This document shows, one piece after another, positions 47,832-60,779 of a stretch of 64,000 nucleotides of DNA. The stretch comes from Actinomycetes bacterium (lineage in GTDB: Bacteria; Actinomycetota; Acidimicrobiia; Acidimicrobiales; RAAP-2): NCBI GenBank assembly GCA_021806045.1, contig JAJZDI010000003.1, positions 62,001 to 126,000 on the forward strand, read 5' to 3'. Each line of letters opens with the position of its first letter. The first letter of the stretch is position 1. Both the position numbers and the translations under genes were made by a program. Under the pieces are notes generated by a model. It was not told the DNA's origin and made no database searches. It worked only from the letters and a program-made list of their open reading frames with translations.

Positions 47832-49906
47832 CCGACGTAGAGATAGACGGTGGTGCCGGGAAGGACGACGGTCCCGGCGGCCGGGTCGGTGCCGATCACC
47901 ACCTTCGCCTTCGGCGGGCCGTAGGCGCCCCCCACGACCAGCCCGGCGGCCTGCAGGGCCGACTCGGCCTGACCGATCGAGTCGTCGGTCACATCGGGCA
48001 CGGGCACCGGCTTCGGGCCGAGCGACACGGCCACCGTCACCGTGCTGCCGTAGGGCTGGGGCCCCGCCGACGGGTCCGGCGTGGTGCCGATGACGGCGCC
48101 CGCCGCCACCGTCGAGCTGTACTCGTCGATCCTCTTCACCTGGAACCCGGCCCCCTGCAGGGCGGTGACCGCTCCCGCGTAGGTCGTCCCCACTCCGGCG
48201 ACGGCCGGCACCGTCACCGGAGCGTGCCCCTTGGAGGTGATGATCGTCACCGTCGAGCCGTAGAGGGCGCTCTGGGTGGGCGACGACCCGAGGATGGCGC
48301 CTGCCGGCACCGTCGAGCTGTACTGCGCGACCGACGACGGGCACACCCCGACCAGGTGGATGGCGGCCAGCGCTGCGATGGCGTCCTTGCAGCTGGAGAA
48401 GGTCGTCAGGTTCGGGATGGTCACCGGGGGAAGGCCGGCGGACACGGTGACCGAGATGACCGTCCCTTGGCGGGCGCCGGCGCCGTGACGGGGCGTGGGA
48501 CCAGGTTGCTGCGTGAGGATGACGCCCGCCGGCGTGGTGATGCTGAAGGTGTGCCCCGTCACCCGGACCGGGAAGTGGTCGGCCCTGGTGGCGGCCGTGG
48601 CAGCGGGAACCGTCTTGCCGACGAGCGACGGGATGGGATGGGTGGGGGTGAACACGTGACTCTCGACGGCGACGGCCGTCCCCGCACCGGCCAGGGCGAG
48701 CACCAGCACGATCACCGCCGCCACCCACGGCCACCGGCGGGGCCGGTCCCGACCGTCCCTCTGGGTGCCGGCGGCCTCGCTCCCTCCGGGCTCTACCGTG
48801 CCGCCGCCGTCGCCATCAGCGGCGGCGTCGCTGCCGCCGTCGCCGACCGCTCCCGGAACGGGCGATGCGCCTGGTACGGCAGCGGGCCCGCCGACGGGCA
48901 CGACCGGGACGGCCCCACGCCGCCGCCTCCCCCGCGACGTTCCCGGGCTGACTCCGGGCGGGGGCACCACCGGAGCCCCGATCTCGGTCAGGCTGGCGCC
49001 CAGCTCGGTCGGCGCTTCGGCCGGGTCGACCGTTCCGCCGCCCGCCGACGGGGCGCCGGGCAGGACCAGCGGCTCGGGCGCCGGGAGCGACACCGACAGG
49101 GCGGCCAGGCGCCTGCCCAGCTCCTCAGCATCGATGCGCTCCTCGACCTCCGGCGCCGCCCCCCAGAGCAGGACATCGTAGAGCGGGCCGAGGTCGGGAT
49201 GCTCGGGCAGGAGGGCGCCGACGCGGGCCGACAGGGTGGCGAGCGAGGTGTCCCCGACGAACGGGACCCCACCGGTGACCGCCTCGAAGAGGACGAGCGA
49301 CAGGGCGTAGACGTCGGCGCGCCCGTCGATGGGGTGGGCCAGCGCCTGTTCGGGCGAGGCGTAGCGGGCGGTGCCGAGGACGGTGCCCTCGGGCTCCGTC
49401 CATGCCGCCTCCGCCAGCGCCCGTGCCAGGCCGAAGTCGGCGATGCGCAACCGCTCGTCCGTGTCGAAGAGGAGGTTCTCCGGCTTGACGTCACGGTGGG
49501 CGAGGCCACGCCGGTGGGCATACGCCAGCCCGGCCGCCGCCTGGCGACCGACGTTCACCGCCTGTTCGGGCGTGAGGCGGGCGCCGCGATCCAGGACGCG
49601 CCGCAGGCTCCCACCGGCCAGGTACTCGAGGACGAGGAAAGGGCCGTCGGCATCCTCACCCCAGTCGTAGACCTGGAGGACGTTCGGGTGGTTGAGGGCG
49701 GCAACCGCCCGCGCCTCGGCCCGGAAGCGCTTGAGGAACGACGCGTCGTGGGCCAGCGCGGGATGCAGGACCTTGATGGCGACCTGCCGGTGGAGGTTCA
49801 CGTCCTCTGCCAGGTACACGTGCGCGGACGCGCCCGTGCCGACGGCCGTGACCAGTCGGTAGCGGTCGCCGAGGACCCGCCCGATGGAGTCGGTGATGCT
49901 CGGCAT
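47828..49906 (-). CDS. pknB: PknB-type Ser/Thr kinase with four PASTA repeats
   Basis: 692 residues. Kinase domain 14-270: glycine loop AVGTGASAHVYLAED, Lys45 (VAIKVL), HRDVKPEN with Asp139, and IADFGLARA (157-159). An Ala/Pro/Gly-rich linker leads to one membrane helix (about 392-414). Outside the cell there are four PASTA repeats (about 424-692). The activation segment (GTVLGTARYASPEQ) has the Thr residues used in autophosphorylation. It likely senses cell-wall fragments and controls division and wall synthesis. First gene of a minus-strand series with the HIT-like and methyltransferase genes. Confidence 0.93.
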   Translation of the reverse strand: MPSITDSIGRVLGDRYRLVTAVGTGASAHVYLAEDVNLHRQVAIKVLHPALAHDASFLKRFRAEARAVAALNHPNVLQVYDWGEDADGPFLVLEYLAGGSLRRVLDRGARLTPEQAVNVGRQAAAGLAYAHRRGLAHRDVKPENLLFDTDERLRIADFGLARALAEAAWTEPEGTVLGTARYASPEQALAHPIDGRADVYALSLVLFEAVTGGVPFVGDTSLATLSARVGALLPEHPDLGPLYDVLLWGAAPEVEERIDAEELGRRLAALSVSLPAPEPLVLPGAPSAGGGTVDPAEAPTELGASLTEIGAPVVPPPGVSPGTSRGRRRRGAVPVVPVGGPAAVPGASPVPGAVGDGGSDAAADGDGGGTVEPGGSEAAGTQRDGRDRPRRWPWVAAVIVLVLALAGAGTAVAVESHVFTPTHPIPSLVGKTVPAATAATRADHFPVRVTGHTFSITTPAGVILTQQPGPTPRHGAGARQGTVISVTVSAGLPPVTIPNLTTFSSCKDAIAALAAIHLVGVCPSSVAQYSSTVPAGAILGSSPTQSALYGSTVTIITSKGHAPVTVPAVAGVGTTYAGAVTALQGAGFQVKRIDEYSSTVAAGAVIGTTPDPSAGPQPYGSTVTVAVSLGPKPVPVPDVTDDSIGQAESALQAAGLVVGGAYGPPKAKVVIGTDPAAGTVVLPGTTVYLYVG

Positions 49907-50207
49907 GGTTCTGGCGCCAGGCTACCGACCGGCCGCACCTGTCGGGTGGACGGCCCCGGCTCGGGTCCCGTCTCCGGTCCCGTCTCCGGCACTCCGGTGG
50001 TGGCGGGTGGCGGGAGGCGCGGCGGCCACCCGGGACCGTTGTCGACGACACCAGGGTCTGTTGTCGGATCGATGGGACGTTCGCCCCGTTGTCCGAGCCG
50101 TGGGACGTTGTCCCCTTGCCATGGCGGGTGATCGAGCGTCGAATTGTCGGAGCGGGGGCACGGTGGGCGCCGCATCAGAGCCGGTGCGGCCCCGGAGGAG
50201 GCAACCG
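49907..50207. other. 301-base gap, divergent promoter region
   Basis: Between the minus-strand kinase and a plus-strand small gene. TAGCCT (minus strand, 49927-49922) lies 12 bases or so before the kinase ATG. GTTGTC occurs four times at 50038-50112 without regular spacing. No gene seen. Confidence 0.5.
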
Positions 50208-50429
50208 ATGATCGAGCTGCACGTGTTCATGGACGGATCTCCGGTGACGACGGTCCAGTTCGACGATCCCGAGGACGCCCAGGCGGCCGCGGAACGATGG
50301 ACGGAGCTCCCCGGGGTGACCTGCCAGATCGACGACGCCTCGTACCACCACGGCCCCGAGGACATCCTCGGGGGCGAGGTCGACCTGCTCCTCGACGAGG
50401 ACCTGGTCGGCGGCCCCGGACAGCGCTGA
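50208..50429 (+). CDS. Small acidic unknown protein, 73 residues
   Basis: IELHVFMDGSPVTTVQFDDP, EDAQAAAERWTELPGVTCQI, DDASYHHGPEDILGGEVDLL. A single beta-alpha-beta-like fold is plausible; acidic, soluble. The ATG has an excellent ribosome site (GGAGGAGG, 5-7 bases). No family recognised. Confidence 0.65.
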   Translation: MIELHVFMDGSPVTTVQFDDPEDAQAAAERWTELPGVTCQIDDASYHHGPEDILGGEVDLLLDEDLVGGPGQR

Positions 50430-50651
50430 CCACGCTGCTGCGTGCCCGCGGTCGCCCTCGAGCTCGCACCGGAACCCGCATTCACCATCCGTGGCAGCGA
50501 TCCCACAGCGCGAGAGAGGCAGAGGCGCTGGACCTCGGTCGACGCTGAACATGGCCATCGGCCCTGGCGATCGGGGGCGACCGGGTTGATGCTCGTGGAG
50601 TAGGGCGCCGTCCGTCCGGCAGCCAGCCGGTCGGGTGCGAGGAGGTGGGTC

Positions 50652-51134
50652 ATGGCGATGACGAGCCCGCGACCGACGGGCACCATGGGTGCCGGCACCG
50701 TGAGCCGGGGGGCGAACGGACCGGACATGCTCCTGCCCGGTCCGGCCACGCGGGCGTCGATGACGAGGACGGCCACCATGTCGGCCGTCGACATGGCGAT
50801 CGGCGTGCCCGGACCGGCGACCGCGGCGCAGTTCGCCACCCGGCGCGACCGCACCGGCATGGTGGCCCGCCTGGCGGACACCCTCGAGCAGTGGCGGGAG
50901 CGGATCGACGGGCTCCTGCGGCGCTCAGACCTCGGGGAGGTCGCGCTCCGTGACGCGCTCGGCGACCGCCTTGCCCACCTGGAGGTTGCCCTGGAGGTCG
51001 CCCACCAGCGCCTGTGGGTGTCGGCCAGCACGGTGGGTCACGACGCCGACTCCATCTACAACGACGTCGAAGACGCGCTGGCCGAGGTGAAGGTGGCCTA
51101 CGCCGAGGTGGTGGCCATCCTCGGCCGCCGCTGA
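50652..51134 (+). CDS. Unknown helical protein, 160 residues
   Basis: An N-terminal Thr/Gly/Ala/Met-rich half (about 1-65) is followed by a helical C-terminal half: VARLADTLEQWRERIDGLLR, RDALGDRLAHLEVALEVAHQ, DSIYNDVEDALAEVKVAYAE. The heptad-like Leu pattern suggests a coiled coil. GAGGAGG lies 7 bases before the ATG. No family recognised; not obviously linked to the ligase operon it faces. Confidence 0.6.
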   Translation: MAMTSPRPTGTMGAGTVSRGANGPDMLLPGPATRASMTRTATMSAVDMAIGVPGPATAAQFATRRDRTGMVARLADTLEQWRERIDGLLRRSDLGEVALRDALGDRLAHLEVALEVAHQRLWVSASTVGHDADSIYNDVEDALAEVKVAYAEVVAILGRR

Positions 51135-51157
51135 ACCGACCGTTCCCGCCCGCGGCA

Positions 51158-54397
<3,240 letters not shown>

Positions 54398-55573
54398 TCA
54401 GTCTTCCAGTCGGGCGACTGCCTCGGGGACGACCTCGAGGGCCAGGTCGACGTCGGCCGCCGTCGTCGTCCATCCCAGGCTGAGGCGCAGGCCGGAGCGG
54501 GCCGAGGACGCCATCCCCATGGCCACGAGGACGTGGCTCGGCTCGATGGCGCCCGAGGCGCACGACGATCCCGACGAGGCGTCGACCCCGGCCGCGTCCA
54601 GCAGGACGAGGAGCTCCTCGGCGTCGATCCCGGCCACGGTCACGTGGGCGTTGCCGGCGACCTTGCGGGCGCGGTCCCCCGTCTCGCTGAGGGAGGGTGC
54701 GGCGGCCACCAGCCCGTCCACCAGCCGGTCGCGCAACGCCGCCACCCGGTCGACGGTGGCGGCTCGGGTGGCCTCGCTGGCGGCCAGGGCGGCGGCCATA
54801 CCGGCGATCCCGGCCACGTTCGGAGTGCCGGCCCGGCGGTCACGCTCCTGGCCACCGCCGACGATGAGGGGAGCCACCGCCGCCCGTCCCCGTGCCACCA
54901 GTGCGCCCACCCCCATGGGCCCGCCGAACTTGTGGGCGCTCACCGCCACCAGATCGGCGGTTGCGGTGAGCGGGGCGGCGTCGGTCCACGGCACGGCCTG
55001 GACGGCGTCGACGAGGAGGGCGGCGCCGGGCGCCTTGGAGCGGGTGATGGTGGCCACGTCGGCGATGGGCTGGATGCTTCCCACCTCGTTGTTCACGGCC
55101 ATGACGGCCACCAGCACCGTTCCCTCGTCGCACGCCTCGCCCAGCGCGTCGAGATCGACGATCCCGTCGGCACCGGCGGGAACCAGCCGGAGCGCTGCGC
55201 CGGTGCGATCGGCCTGGCGCCGGCAGGCACGCAGGACGGCAGCGTGCTCGATGGCCGAGCAGACCACCGAGCCGCCCCCCTGGCCACCGGTCCGGCCACC
55301 GGACCCGCCACCGCCGGTCCCCGACTCGACGGCGGCGTGGACAGCCAGATTGTCCGCCTCCGTGCCGCCGCTGGTGAAGATCACGTCACCGGGCGCGGCC
55401 CCGAGGAGCGCCGCCACCCGCTCCCGGGCGTCGTCGACCGCCTGGCGGGCGGCCCGGGCCGAGGCGTGCATGCCCGACGGGTTGCCGGTCGGGCCGCCGA
55501 GGAACGGGAGCATGGCGTCGAGCGCCTCCGGTCGGACCGGGGTGGTGGCGGCATGGTCGAGGTACGACCGCAT
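54398..55573 (-). CDS. Cysteine desulfurase, IscS/NifS family
   Basis: 391 residues, PLP enzyme releasing sulfur from cysteine. YLDHAATTPVRPEALDAM, TSGGTEADNLAVH, PLP Lys215 in VSAHKFGGPMGVGAL, and mobile-loop Cys338 in DASSGSSCASGAIEPSHVL. The residues after 85 include a Gly-rich insertion (GTGGGGSGGRTGGQGGG), not usual. Its operon with mnmA argues for tRNA thiolation as a main role, though it could also feed Fe-S assembly. Confidence 0.95.
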   Translation of the reverse strand: MRSYLDHAATTPVRPEALDAMLPFLGGPTGNPSGMHASARAARQAVDDARERVAALLGAAPGDVIFTSGGTEADNLAVHAAVESGTGGGGSGGRTGGQGGGSVVCSAIEHAAVLRACRRQADRTGAALRLVPAGADGIVDLDALGEACDEGTVLVAVMAVNNEVGSIQPIADVATITRSKAPGAALLVDAVQAVPWTDAAPLTATADLVAVSAHKFGGPMGVGALVARGRAAVAPLIVGGGQERDRRAGTPNVAGIAGMAAALAASEATRAATVDRVAALRDRLVDGLVAAAPSLSETGDRARKVAGNAHVTVAGIDAEELLVLLDAAGVDASSGSSCASGAIEPSHVLVAMGMASSARSGLRLSLGWTTTAADVDLALEVVPEAVARLED

Positions 55574-55603
55574 CGCTCCAGTCTGCCCGGCCGGCGCGAC
55601 AGG

Positions 55604-56323
55604 TCAGCCCGGCGGCGGGCCCGCCTGGGTGAAGCGGGTACCGGGCGGGTCGATGGCCCAGGCCGGCGATGCGCCCCACCCGTCTTCGAACACGAGCTCG
55701 GGGAGGGGGCGGCGCCGGACCGGGCCGTGGCCCCCTACCGGCTGGCCCACGGTGATGGTGGCGTGGATCCCGACCGACGGCGGGATGTCGAGCACGTGCC
55801 GGAGGTCGTCCTCGACGAAGGTGTGGAGCTGGGTAAGGACCCCGCCGAGCCCGATGGCACGGGCGGCCAGCAGCAGGTTCTGGCACGCGGGGTAGACGGA
55901 CGCGCCCTCGAGGGGCGTAGGGGGCCGGTGGCGGACCAGGCAGGCGAGCACGATCACGGGCGCCTCGGCCACGTGATCGGTGTAGTGCTGCATGGTCCGG
56001 GCCATCCGGGCCTTGGGCGACGCCGGATCGGTGCCGGATCCCGACCGGTAACCGTCGGCCTCGCGCTTCGCCCCCCACATCTGCTCGGCGGCGCGTGCGA
56101 TGAGGGCGCGGGCGCGGCGAGCCCGGTCGCCGTCACGCAGCACCAGGAAGCGGAACGGCTGGCGGTTCGAACCGGACGGTGCCCGTGTGGCCGCCCACAT
56201 GATGGTTGCCAGCTCGTCGTCGGTCACCGGCCGGTCGGTGTACCGGCGGATCGCCCGCGTGGTGGCGAGGCCCTCCAGCAGGCCGAGCTCCCCGGCGGGC
56301 GGCGTGGTTCCAGTGGCGTGCAT
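55604..56323 (-). CDS. Nitroreductase-family flavoprotein
   Basis: 239 residues. TTRAIRRYTDRPVTDDEL is the FMN-phosphate-binding opening, RAPSGSNRQPFRFLVL the second, and AIGLGGVLTQLHTF the third contact. FMN-dependent NAD(P)H reductase acting on quinones, nitro or enone compounds. The ATG at 56323 gives a usual N-terminus; the ORF is open 15 codons further. Stop is 30 bases before the desulfurase start. Confidence 0.87.
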   Translation of the reverse strand: MHATGTTPPAGELGLLEGLATTRAIRRYTDRPVTDDELATIMWAATRAPSGSNRQPFRFLVLRDGDRARRARALIARAAEQMWGAKREADGYRSGSGTDPASPKARMARTMQHYTDHVAEAPVIVLACLVRHRPPTPLEGASVYPACQNLLLAARAIGLGGVLTQLHTFVEDDLRHVLDIPPSVGIHATITVGQPVGGHGPVRRRPLPELVFEDGWGASPAWAIDPPGTRFTQAGPPPG

Positions 56324-56407
56324 GCCGGCAGTGTCGCCGCTGCCGGCATGGTCACGCCAGGCCGGCACGCTCGGGCACGCCGGGCCGGGAGCGTCAGGCC
56401 GCGCCCA

Positions 56408-57802
56408 TCAGGCCACCCACACCGCCTTCACGTTGCAGAACTCGTGGAGGCCGTAGGCCGACAGCTCCCGGCCGATGCCCGATGCCTTCACCCCGCCGAA
56501 GGGCAGCTCGGGCATCGACGTCACCATGCCGTTCACGAACACCTGGCCGGCCACCAGCTCCCGGATGAAGCGCTCCTGGACGACCGGATCGACCGTCCAC
56601 ACGCTGGCGCCCAGGCCGAAGTCGGACGCGTTGGCCATGGCCAGTGCGTGGTCGGTGTCGGCCGCCCGGCTGAGCAGTGCCACCGGTCCGAACACCTCCT
56701 CGGTGGCCACCCGCATGCCGGGCATGATCCCGCTCACCACGGTGGGCAGGTAGAAGAAGCCCGGCCGCTCCGGCCCCCCGGGGCCGACCACCCGGCCACC
56801 GCCGCACAGGATGGCCGCTCCCTTGGCGCGGGCGTCCTCGACCTGGGCCTCGATGCCGTCACGTGCTGCCGCGCTGACGAGGGGGCCGACTTCGGTAGCG
56901 GGCTCCAGCGGGTCGCCGACGGCCAGGGCGCTCATCGCCGCCACGAACCGTTCGGTGAACTCGTCGGCCACCGCCTCGTGGACGATGAAGCGCTTGGCCG
57001 CGATGCACGACTGACCGTTGTTCTGGACCCGGGCCTGGACCCCGACCGCCACCGCCCGCTCCAGATCGGCGTCGGGCAGAACGACGAACGGGTCGCTCCC
57101 CCCCAGCTCGAGGACGACCTTCTTCCCCGCCGCCCCCGCCTGGGTGGCCACCGCCCGGCCGGCGCGCACGCTCCCGGTCAGGGTGACCGCCGCCACCCGG
57201 GGATCGGCGATCACGGCCGGGACCCGGTCGACGTCGATGAGCAGGGTCTGGAACACGCCGTCGGGGGCACCGGCTCGCTTGAAGAGGTACTCGAGGAGGA
57301 GGGCGCTCCGCGGGACGTTCGGCGCGTGCTTGAGCAGGCCGACATTGCCGGCCATGAGCGCGGGGGCGGCGAACCGGATGACCTGCCACAACGGGAAGTT
57401 CCACGGCATCACGGCCAGGACGGCGCCGAGCGGCTGGTAGATGACCCGGCTGGAGGTGGCGTTGGTGGCCACCGGCTCGTCGGCCAGCATGGCCGGGCCG
57501 TGCTCGGCGAACCAGCGCAACGCGGTGGCGCACTTGGCGACTTCGCCCTTGGCCTGGGCGAACGGCTTGCCCATCTCCTTCGTCAACACGAAGGCGATGT
57601 CGGGGAGCTCGCCCTCCAGCAGCTCGGCCGCGGTGATGAGCGTCCTCGCCCGGGTGCCGATATCGGTCGAGGCCCACTCGGCCGCCCCCCGGGCGGCGAG
57701 GGCCAGCCGCTCCTCGAGCTCCCGGTCGGTCAGTGGCTGGAACGTCTCGAGGACGTCACCGGTGGTCGGGTCGACGGTGGCGATCGGCGGGGAGGTGGTC
57801 AT
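56408..57802 (-). CDS. NAD(P) aldehyde dehydrogenase, succinate-semialdehyde type
   Basis: 464 residues. PWNFPLWQVIRFAAPALMAG is the cofactor-binding strand, catalytic Glu in VLELGGSDPFVVLPDADLE, catalytic Cys in NNGQSCIAAKRFIV, and EEVFGPVALL and LPFGGVKASGIGRELSAYG. SSADH (gabD/sad) is the closest style, but the substrate class cannot be fixed. Monocistronic in appearance. Confidence 0.9.
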   Translation of the reverse strand: MTTSPPIATVDPTTGDVLETFQPLTDRELEERLALAARGAAEWASTDIGTRARTLITAAELLEGELPDIAFVLTKEMGKPFAQAKGEVAKCATALRWFAEHGPAMLADEPVATNATSSRVIYQPLGAVLAVMPWNFPLWQVIRFAAPALMAGNVGLLKHAPNVPRSALLLEYLFKRAGAPDGVFQTLLIDVDRVPAVIADPRVAAVTLTGSVRAGRAVATQAGAAGKKVVLELGGSDPFVVLPDADLERAVAVGVQARVQNNGQSCIAAKRFIVHEAVADEFTERFVAAMSALAVGDPLEPATEVGPLVSAAARDGIEAQVEDARAKGAAILCGGGRVVGPGGPERPGFFYLPTVVSGIMPGMRVATEEVFGPVALLSRAADTDHALAMANASDFGLGASVWTVDPVVQERFIRELVAGQVFVNGMVTSMPELPFGGVKASGIGRELSAYGLHEFCNVKAVWVA

Positions 57803-57873
57803 AGGGACGATTCTTCCCCAGGGTGGCCGCGGCGCGCCCGGCGGCCCGCCGCCGGCACCGCCATCTCACCGCC

Positions 57874-59307
57874 TCACTGCCGGCCGAAGCGCTCGGCGGC
57901 CACCCGCCGCTGGAGCTTCCCCGTCGCCGTATGGGGCAGCTCGGCCACCACCGTCACCTCTTTGGGGCGCTTGTAGGGGGCGAGACGCTCCGCTGCGTGG
58001 GCGGCCAGGGCGTCGAGATCGATCACGGCTCCGGGAGCCGGCACCACCGCCGCACAGACCCGCTCCCCCCAGTCGTCGTCGTCCACCCCGAACACGGCCG
58101 CCTCGGCGACGCCGGGGACCTCGGCCAGCACCGCCTCCACTTCGGCCGGGTAGACATTGACACCCCCGCTGATGACCAGGTCGTCACGGCGACCGTCCAG
58201 GTAGAGGTAGCCCTCCCCGTCGAGCCGGCCCAGGTCGCCCACGGTGAAGGCGTCGCCTCGCCATGCGGACGCCGTCTTGTCCGGATCGCCCCAGTACTCG
58301 AATCGGGCGAAGGGGGGTGCCTGGCACCAGACCGTCCCGTCGGGATCGACCGACAGCCGCCGGCCGGGCCGGGCCCGCCCGACGGTGCCGGGTCGCTCCG
58401 ACCATTCGCCCGGCGAGCACACGGTGAACTGACCCTCGGTCGATCCGTAGAACTCCCACACCACGCCGGGACCGACCCGTGCCATGGCAGCCCGCTTGGT
58501 GGACGGCGGGCACGGTGACCCGGCGTGGACGAGCAGGCGGAGGTGGTCGAACCGGGCCGCTCCACCGTCGCTGACACCCGAGCCCGAGGTGGTGGCCAAC
58601 AGGCGGGCCAGTGCGGTCGGCGCCATGAAGGTGGTGGTGGGCACGGGGCCGACCCCGCCGGCCAGCACCCGGTGGGCCGTCGGTGCGTCGAACCTGCTGA
58701 GGATCACGCACGTCCCGCCCCGCAGGAGGGTCCCGCCGGCGAAACGCACCGAGACCGAGTGGTACATGGGTGAGCAGACCAGGTGGACGTCGCCGGCGTC
58801 GAACCCCCACAGGTCCGCCTCGTCCTCGAACGCGGCACGGGCCGTCGCCTCGTCCCACACCCCCGTCCACACGCCCTTGGCCTGTCCCGTGGTGCCGGAG
58901 GTGTAGTGCATCGGGCGGGCCAGCGGCCATGGCGCCAGATCGACCTCCGGGCCGCCGGACAGGGCAGCCAGGCCCTCCCGGTCGGTCACCACCAGCGACG
59001 GTCGTGCATCGGCGATCAACGTGTCCCGCTCGGCCTCGACCAGGGTGGCATTGAGGAGGACGGGGACGACACCGGTGCGGAGGGCGCCGAGCACGGCACA
59101 CAGGAGGTCGGCCGAGGATCCGAGGGCGAACGCCACCCGGTCCCCGGGGCCGAGCCCGGCAGTGGCCAGTGACCCGGCAGCCTGCCGCTGGCGACGTTCG
59201 GCGTCAGCAGCGGTGAGCACCTCGACGGACACGCCACCGGGCGGCGCAGCGTCGGCTGCGCCGGCTGCACCGGCTGCACCGGTCGGAGCGACCGGGGACC
59301 CGCTCAC
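57874..59307 (-). CDS. Acyl-CoA synthetase / AMP-dependent ligase
   Basis: 477 residues, shorter than most. P-loop MHYTSGTTGQAKGVW, the YGSTEGQ motif, GDLGRLDGEGYLYLDGRRDD with ISGGVNVYPAEVEAVL, and the C-terminal Lys in LPHTATGKLQRR. The N-terminal domain is reduced, without the usual 60 or so residues before the first motif. It starts with GTG overlapping the exporter gene (GTGA). Substrate likely a carboxylic acid of unknown type. Confidence 0.9.
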   Translation of the reverse strand: MSGSPVAPTGAAGAAGAADAAPPGGVSVEVLTAADAERRQRQAAGSLATAGLGPGDRVAFALGSSADLLCAVLGALRTGVVPVLLNATLVEAERDTLIADARPSLVVTDREGLAALSGGPEVDLAPWPLARPMHYTSGTTGQAKGVWTGVWDEATARAAFEDEADLWGFDAGDVHLVCSPMYHSVSVRFAGGTLLRGGTCVILSRFDAPTAHRVLAGGVGPVPTTTFMAPTALARLLATTSGSGVSDGGAARFDHLRLLVHAGSPCPPSTKRAAMARVGPGVVWEFYGSTEGQFTVCSPGEWSERPGTVGRARPGRRLSVDPDGTVWCQAPPFARFEYWGDPDKTASAWRGDAFTVGDLGRLDGEGYLYLDGRRDDLVISGGVNVYPAEVEAVLAEVPGVAEAAVFGVDDDDWGERVCAAVVPAPGAVIDLDALAAHAAERLAPYKRPKEVTVVAELPHTATGKLQRRVAAERFGRQ

Positions 59308-60647
59308 GGCGCGGTCCCCAGCTCGCCCGCCACGGGTGACCCGTCCGCCACAGGACCGGCGGAGGGCTCGAGGTCGACAGGCTCGAGGTCGACCCGCTGG
59401 ATATCGACCGGCTCGGGGTGTGCCCGCACGGGGTCGGCCAGGGATGCGAGGACGTGTGGGCGGAGGCCGGCGATGGCCGCCAGGGCGACGACGAGGGCGA
59501 CGGCCGCGCCCGCGGTCACGATCCGCAGGCCGGCGGCACTGGCGATCGCCCCTTGGATGACCGCACCGATCGGGTACAGGACGCCGAGGGCGAGCATGTA
59601 GAGGCTGAGGACCCGGCCGCGGGCCGCAGCCGGCGCCCACAGCTGGACGACGGTGTTCAGTCCCGAGAGCACGAAGATGTAGCCGGCCCCGACCAGGCCG
59701 ATGCCGACCGCGGCCAGGGGAAGCGTGGGCGCCGCTGCGTATGCCACGAGGAACGCGGGAAGCACGAACAGCGCGGTGCGAAGCAGCAGGGCCCGGCCGA
59801 ACCGCTGGGCCAGGGAAGGGAGGGCGACCGCCCCCACCACCGCCCCGATCCCCTGGGCCGCCACCAGCACGGACGTGCCGCCGCCACCGTGGTGGAGGAC
59901 GTCCTGAGCCATGGCCGGGACCAGCGCGATGAAGGGCGAGGCGGTCAGTGCCACCACGCTGATGAGCACGACCGCGCTGCGGCAGCCGGGAACGGAGGCC
60001 GCGGTCCGGGCACCCTGGACGACGCGGGCCCACGGACCGTCCTGGTCGGTGCGGGGGGCCGGGGGCGGGATCCGCACGAGGAGCAGCGCGACCAGCACGG
60101 CGGCGAACGACGCCGCGTTGACGGCGAAGGCCAGCGTGTACCGGTTGCCGATGAAGAAGACGCCGGCGACGAGTGGTCCGAGCACCCGGCCCATGTTGAA
60201 CTGGGCCGACGACAGCGAGACGGCTCCGAGCAGGTCCTCGGCCGGGACCAGGTCGGGCACCATGGCCTGGTACGCGGGGAACCCGATGGCGCTGGCCGAG
60301 CCGGCCAGGAAGGCCAGGGCGGTGAGCCCGGCCGGCTGGGTGTGGCCGGTGCCGACCAGGACGGCCAGGCCGGCGGCGCACGCCGTCTCGGCCAGGGTGG
60401 TCACGATCAGCCAGCGGCGACGGTCCAGGCGGTCGGCCAGCACGCCCCCCACCGGCGCCAGCAGGCCCATCGGCACGAACCCGACAGCGGCGATGGCCGC
60501 CGTCCACGCCGGGTTGTGAGTGCGGGCGGTGACGAGCACCCCGAGCGCGAGCATCTGCATCCACGTGCCGATGTTGGACACGAACGCCGCCGACCACACC
60601 AGCGCGAAGTTGCGGGACCGCAGCGGGCGCAACGACGGGCCGAACAC
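59304..60647 (-). CDS. MFS exporter, MFS_3 type
   Basis: 447 residues with about twelve membrane helices. RPLRSRNFALVWSAAFVSNIGTWMQMLALG is nearly the same as the start of the exporter at 24990, so the two are paralogues. LLAPVGGVLADRLDRRRWL is the loop 2-3 motif. The tail has repeated DLEPVD. Coupled to the downstream AMP-ligase, suggesting export or tolerance of the ligase's product or substrate. Confidence 0.88.
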   Translation of the reverse strand: MFGPSLRPLRSRNFALVWSAAFVSNIGTWMQMLALGVLVTARTHNPAWTAAIAAVGFVPMGLLAPVGGVLADRLDRRRWLIVTTLAETACAAGLAVLVGTGHTQPAGLTALAFLAGSASAIGFPAYQAMVPDLVPAEDLLGAVSLSSAQFNMGRVLGPLVAGVFFIGNRYTLAFAVNAASFAAVLVALLLVRIPPPAPRTDQDGPWARVVQGARTAASVPGCRSAVVLISVVALTASPFIALVPAMAQDVLHHGGGGTSVLVAAQGIGAVVGAVALPSLAQRFGRALLLRTALFVLPAFLVAYAAAPTLPLAAVGIGLVGAGYIFVLSGLNTVVQLWAPAAARGRVLSLYMLALGVLYPIGAVIQGAIASAAGLRIVTAGAAVALVVALAAIAGLRPHVLASLADPVRAHPEPVDIQRVDLEPVDLEPSAGPVADGSPVAGELGTAP

Positions 60648-60779
60648 GGCCCGAGCGTACCGGGGCCGACACCGGGCTCAGAACCCGTGGACCGGTGTCG
60701 AGCGCCCCACCCGATCGGCGCCGGCCGGCACGCCCTGTCCGGCCCCGGCGCCCGTCAGCCGCGAAGATGGACGACCAGT

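Noticed and set aside
50038-50112. Four GTTGTC words in the kinase upstream gap
   Set aside because: Spacing is irregular (22, 28, 19) and the word is short; not enough for a regulatory array.
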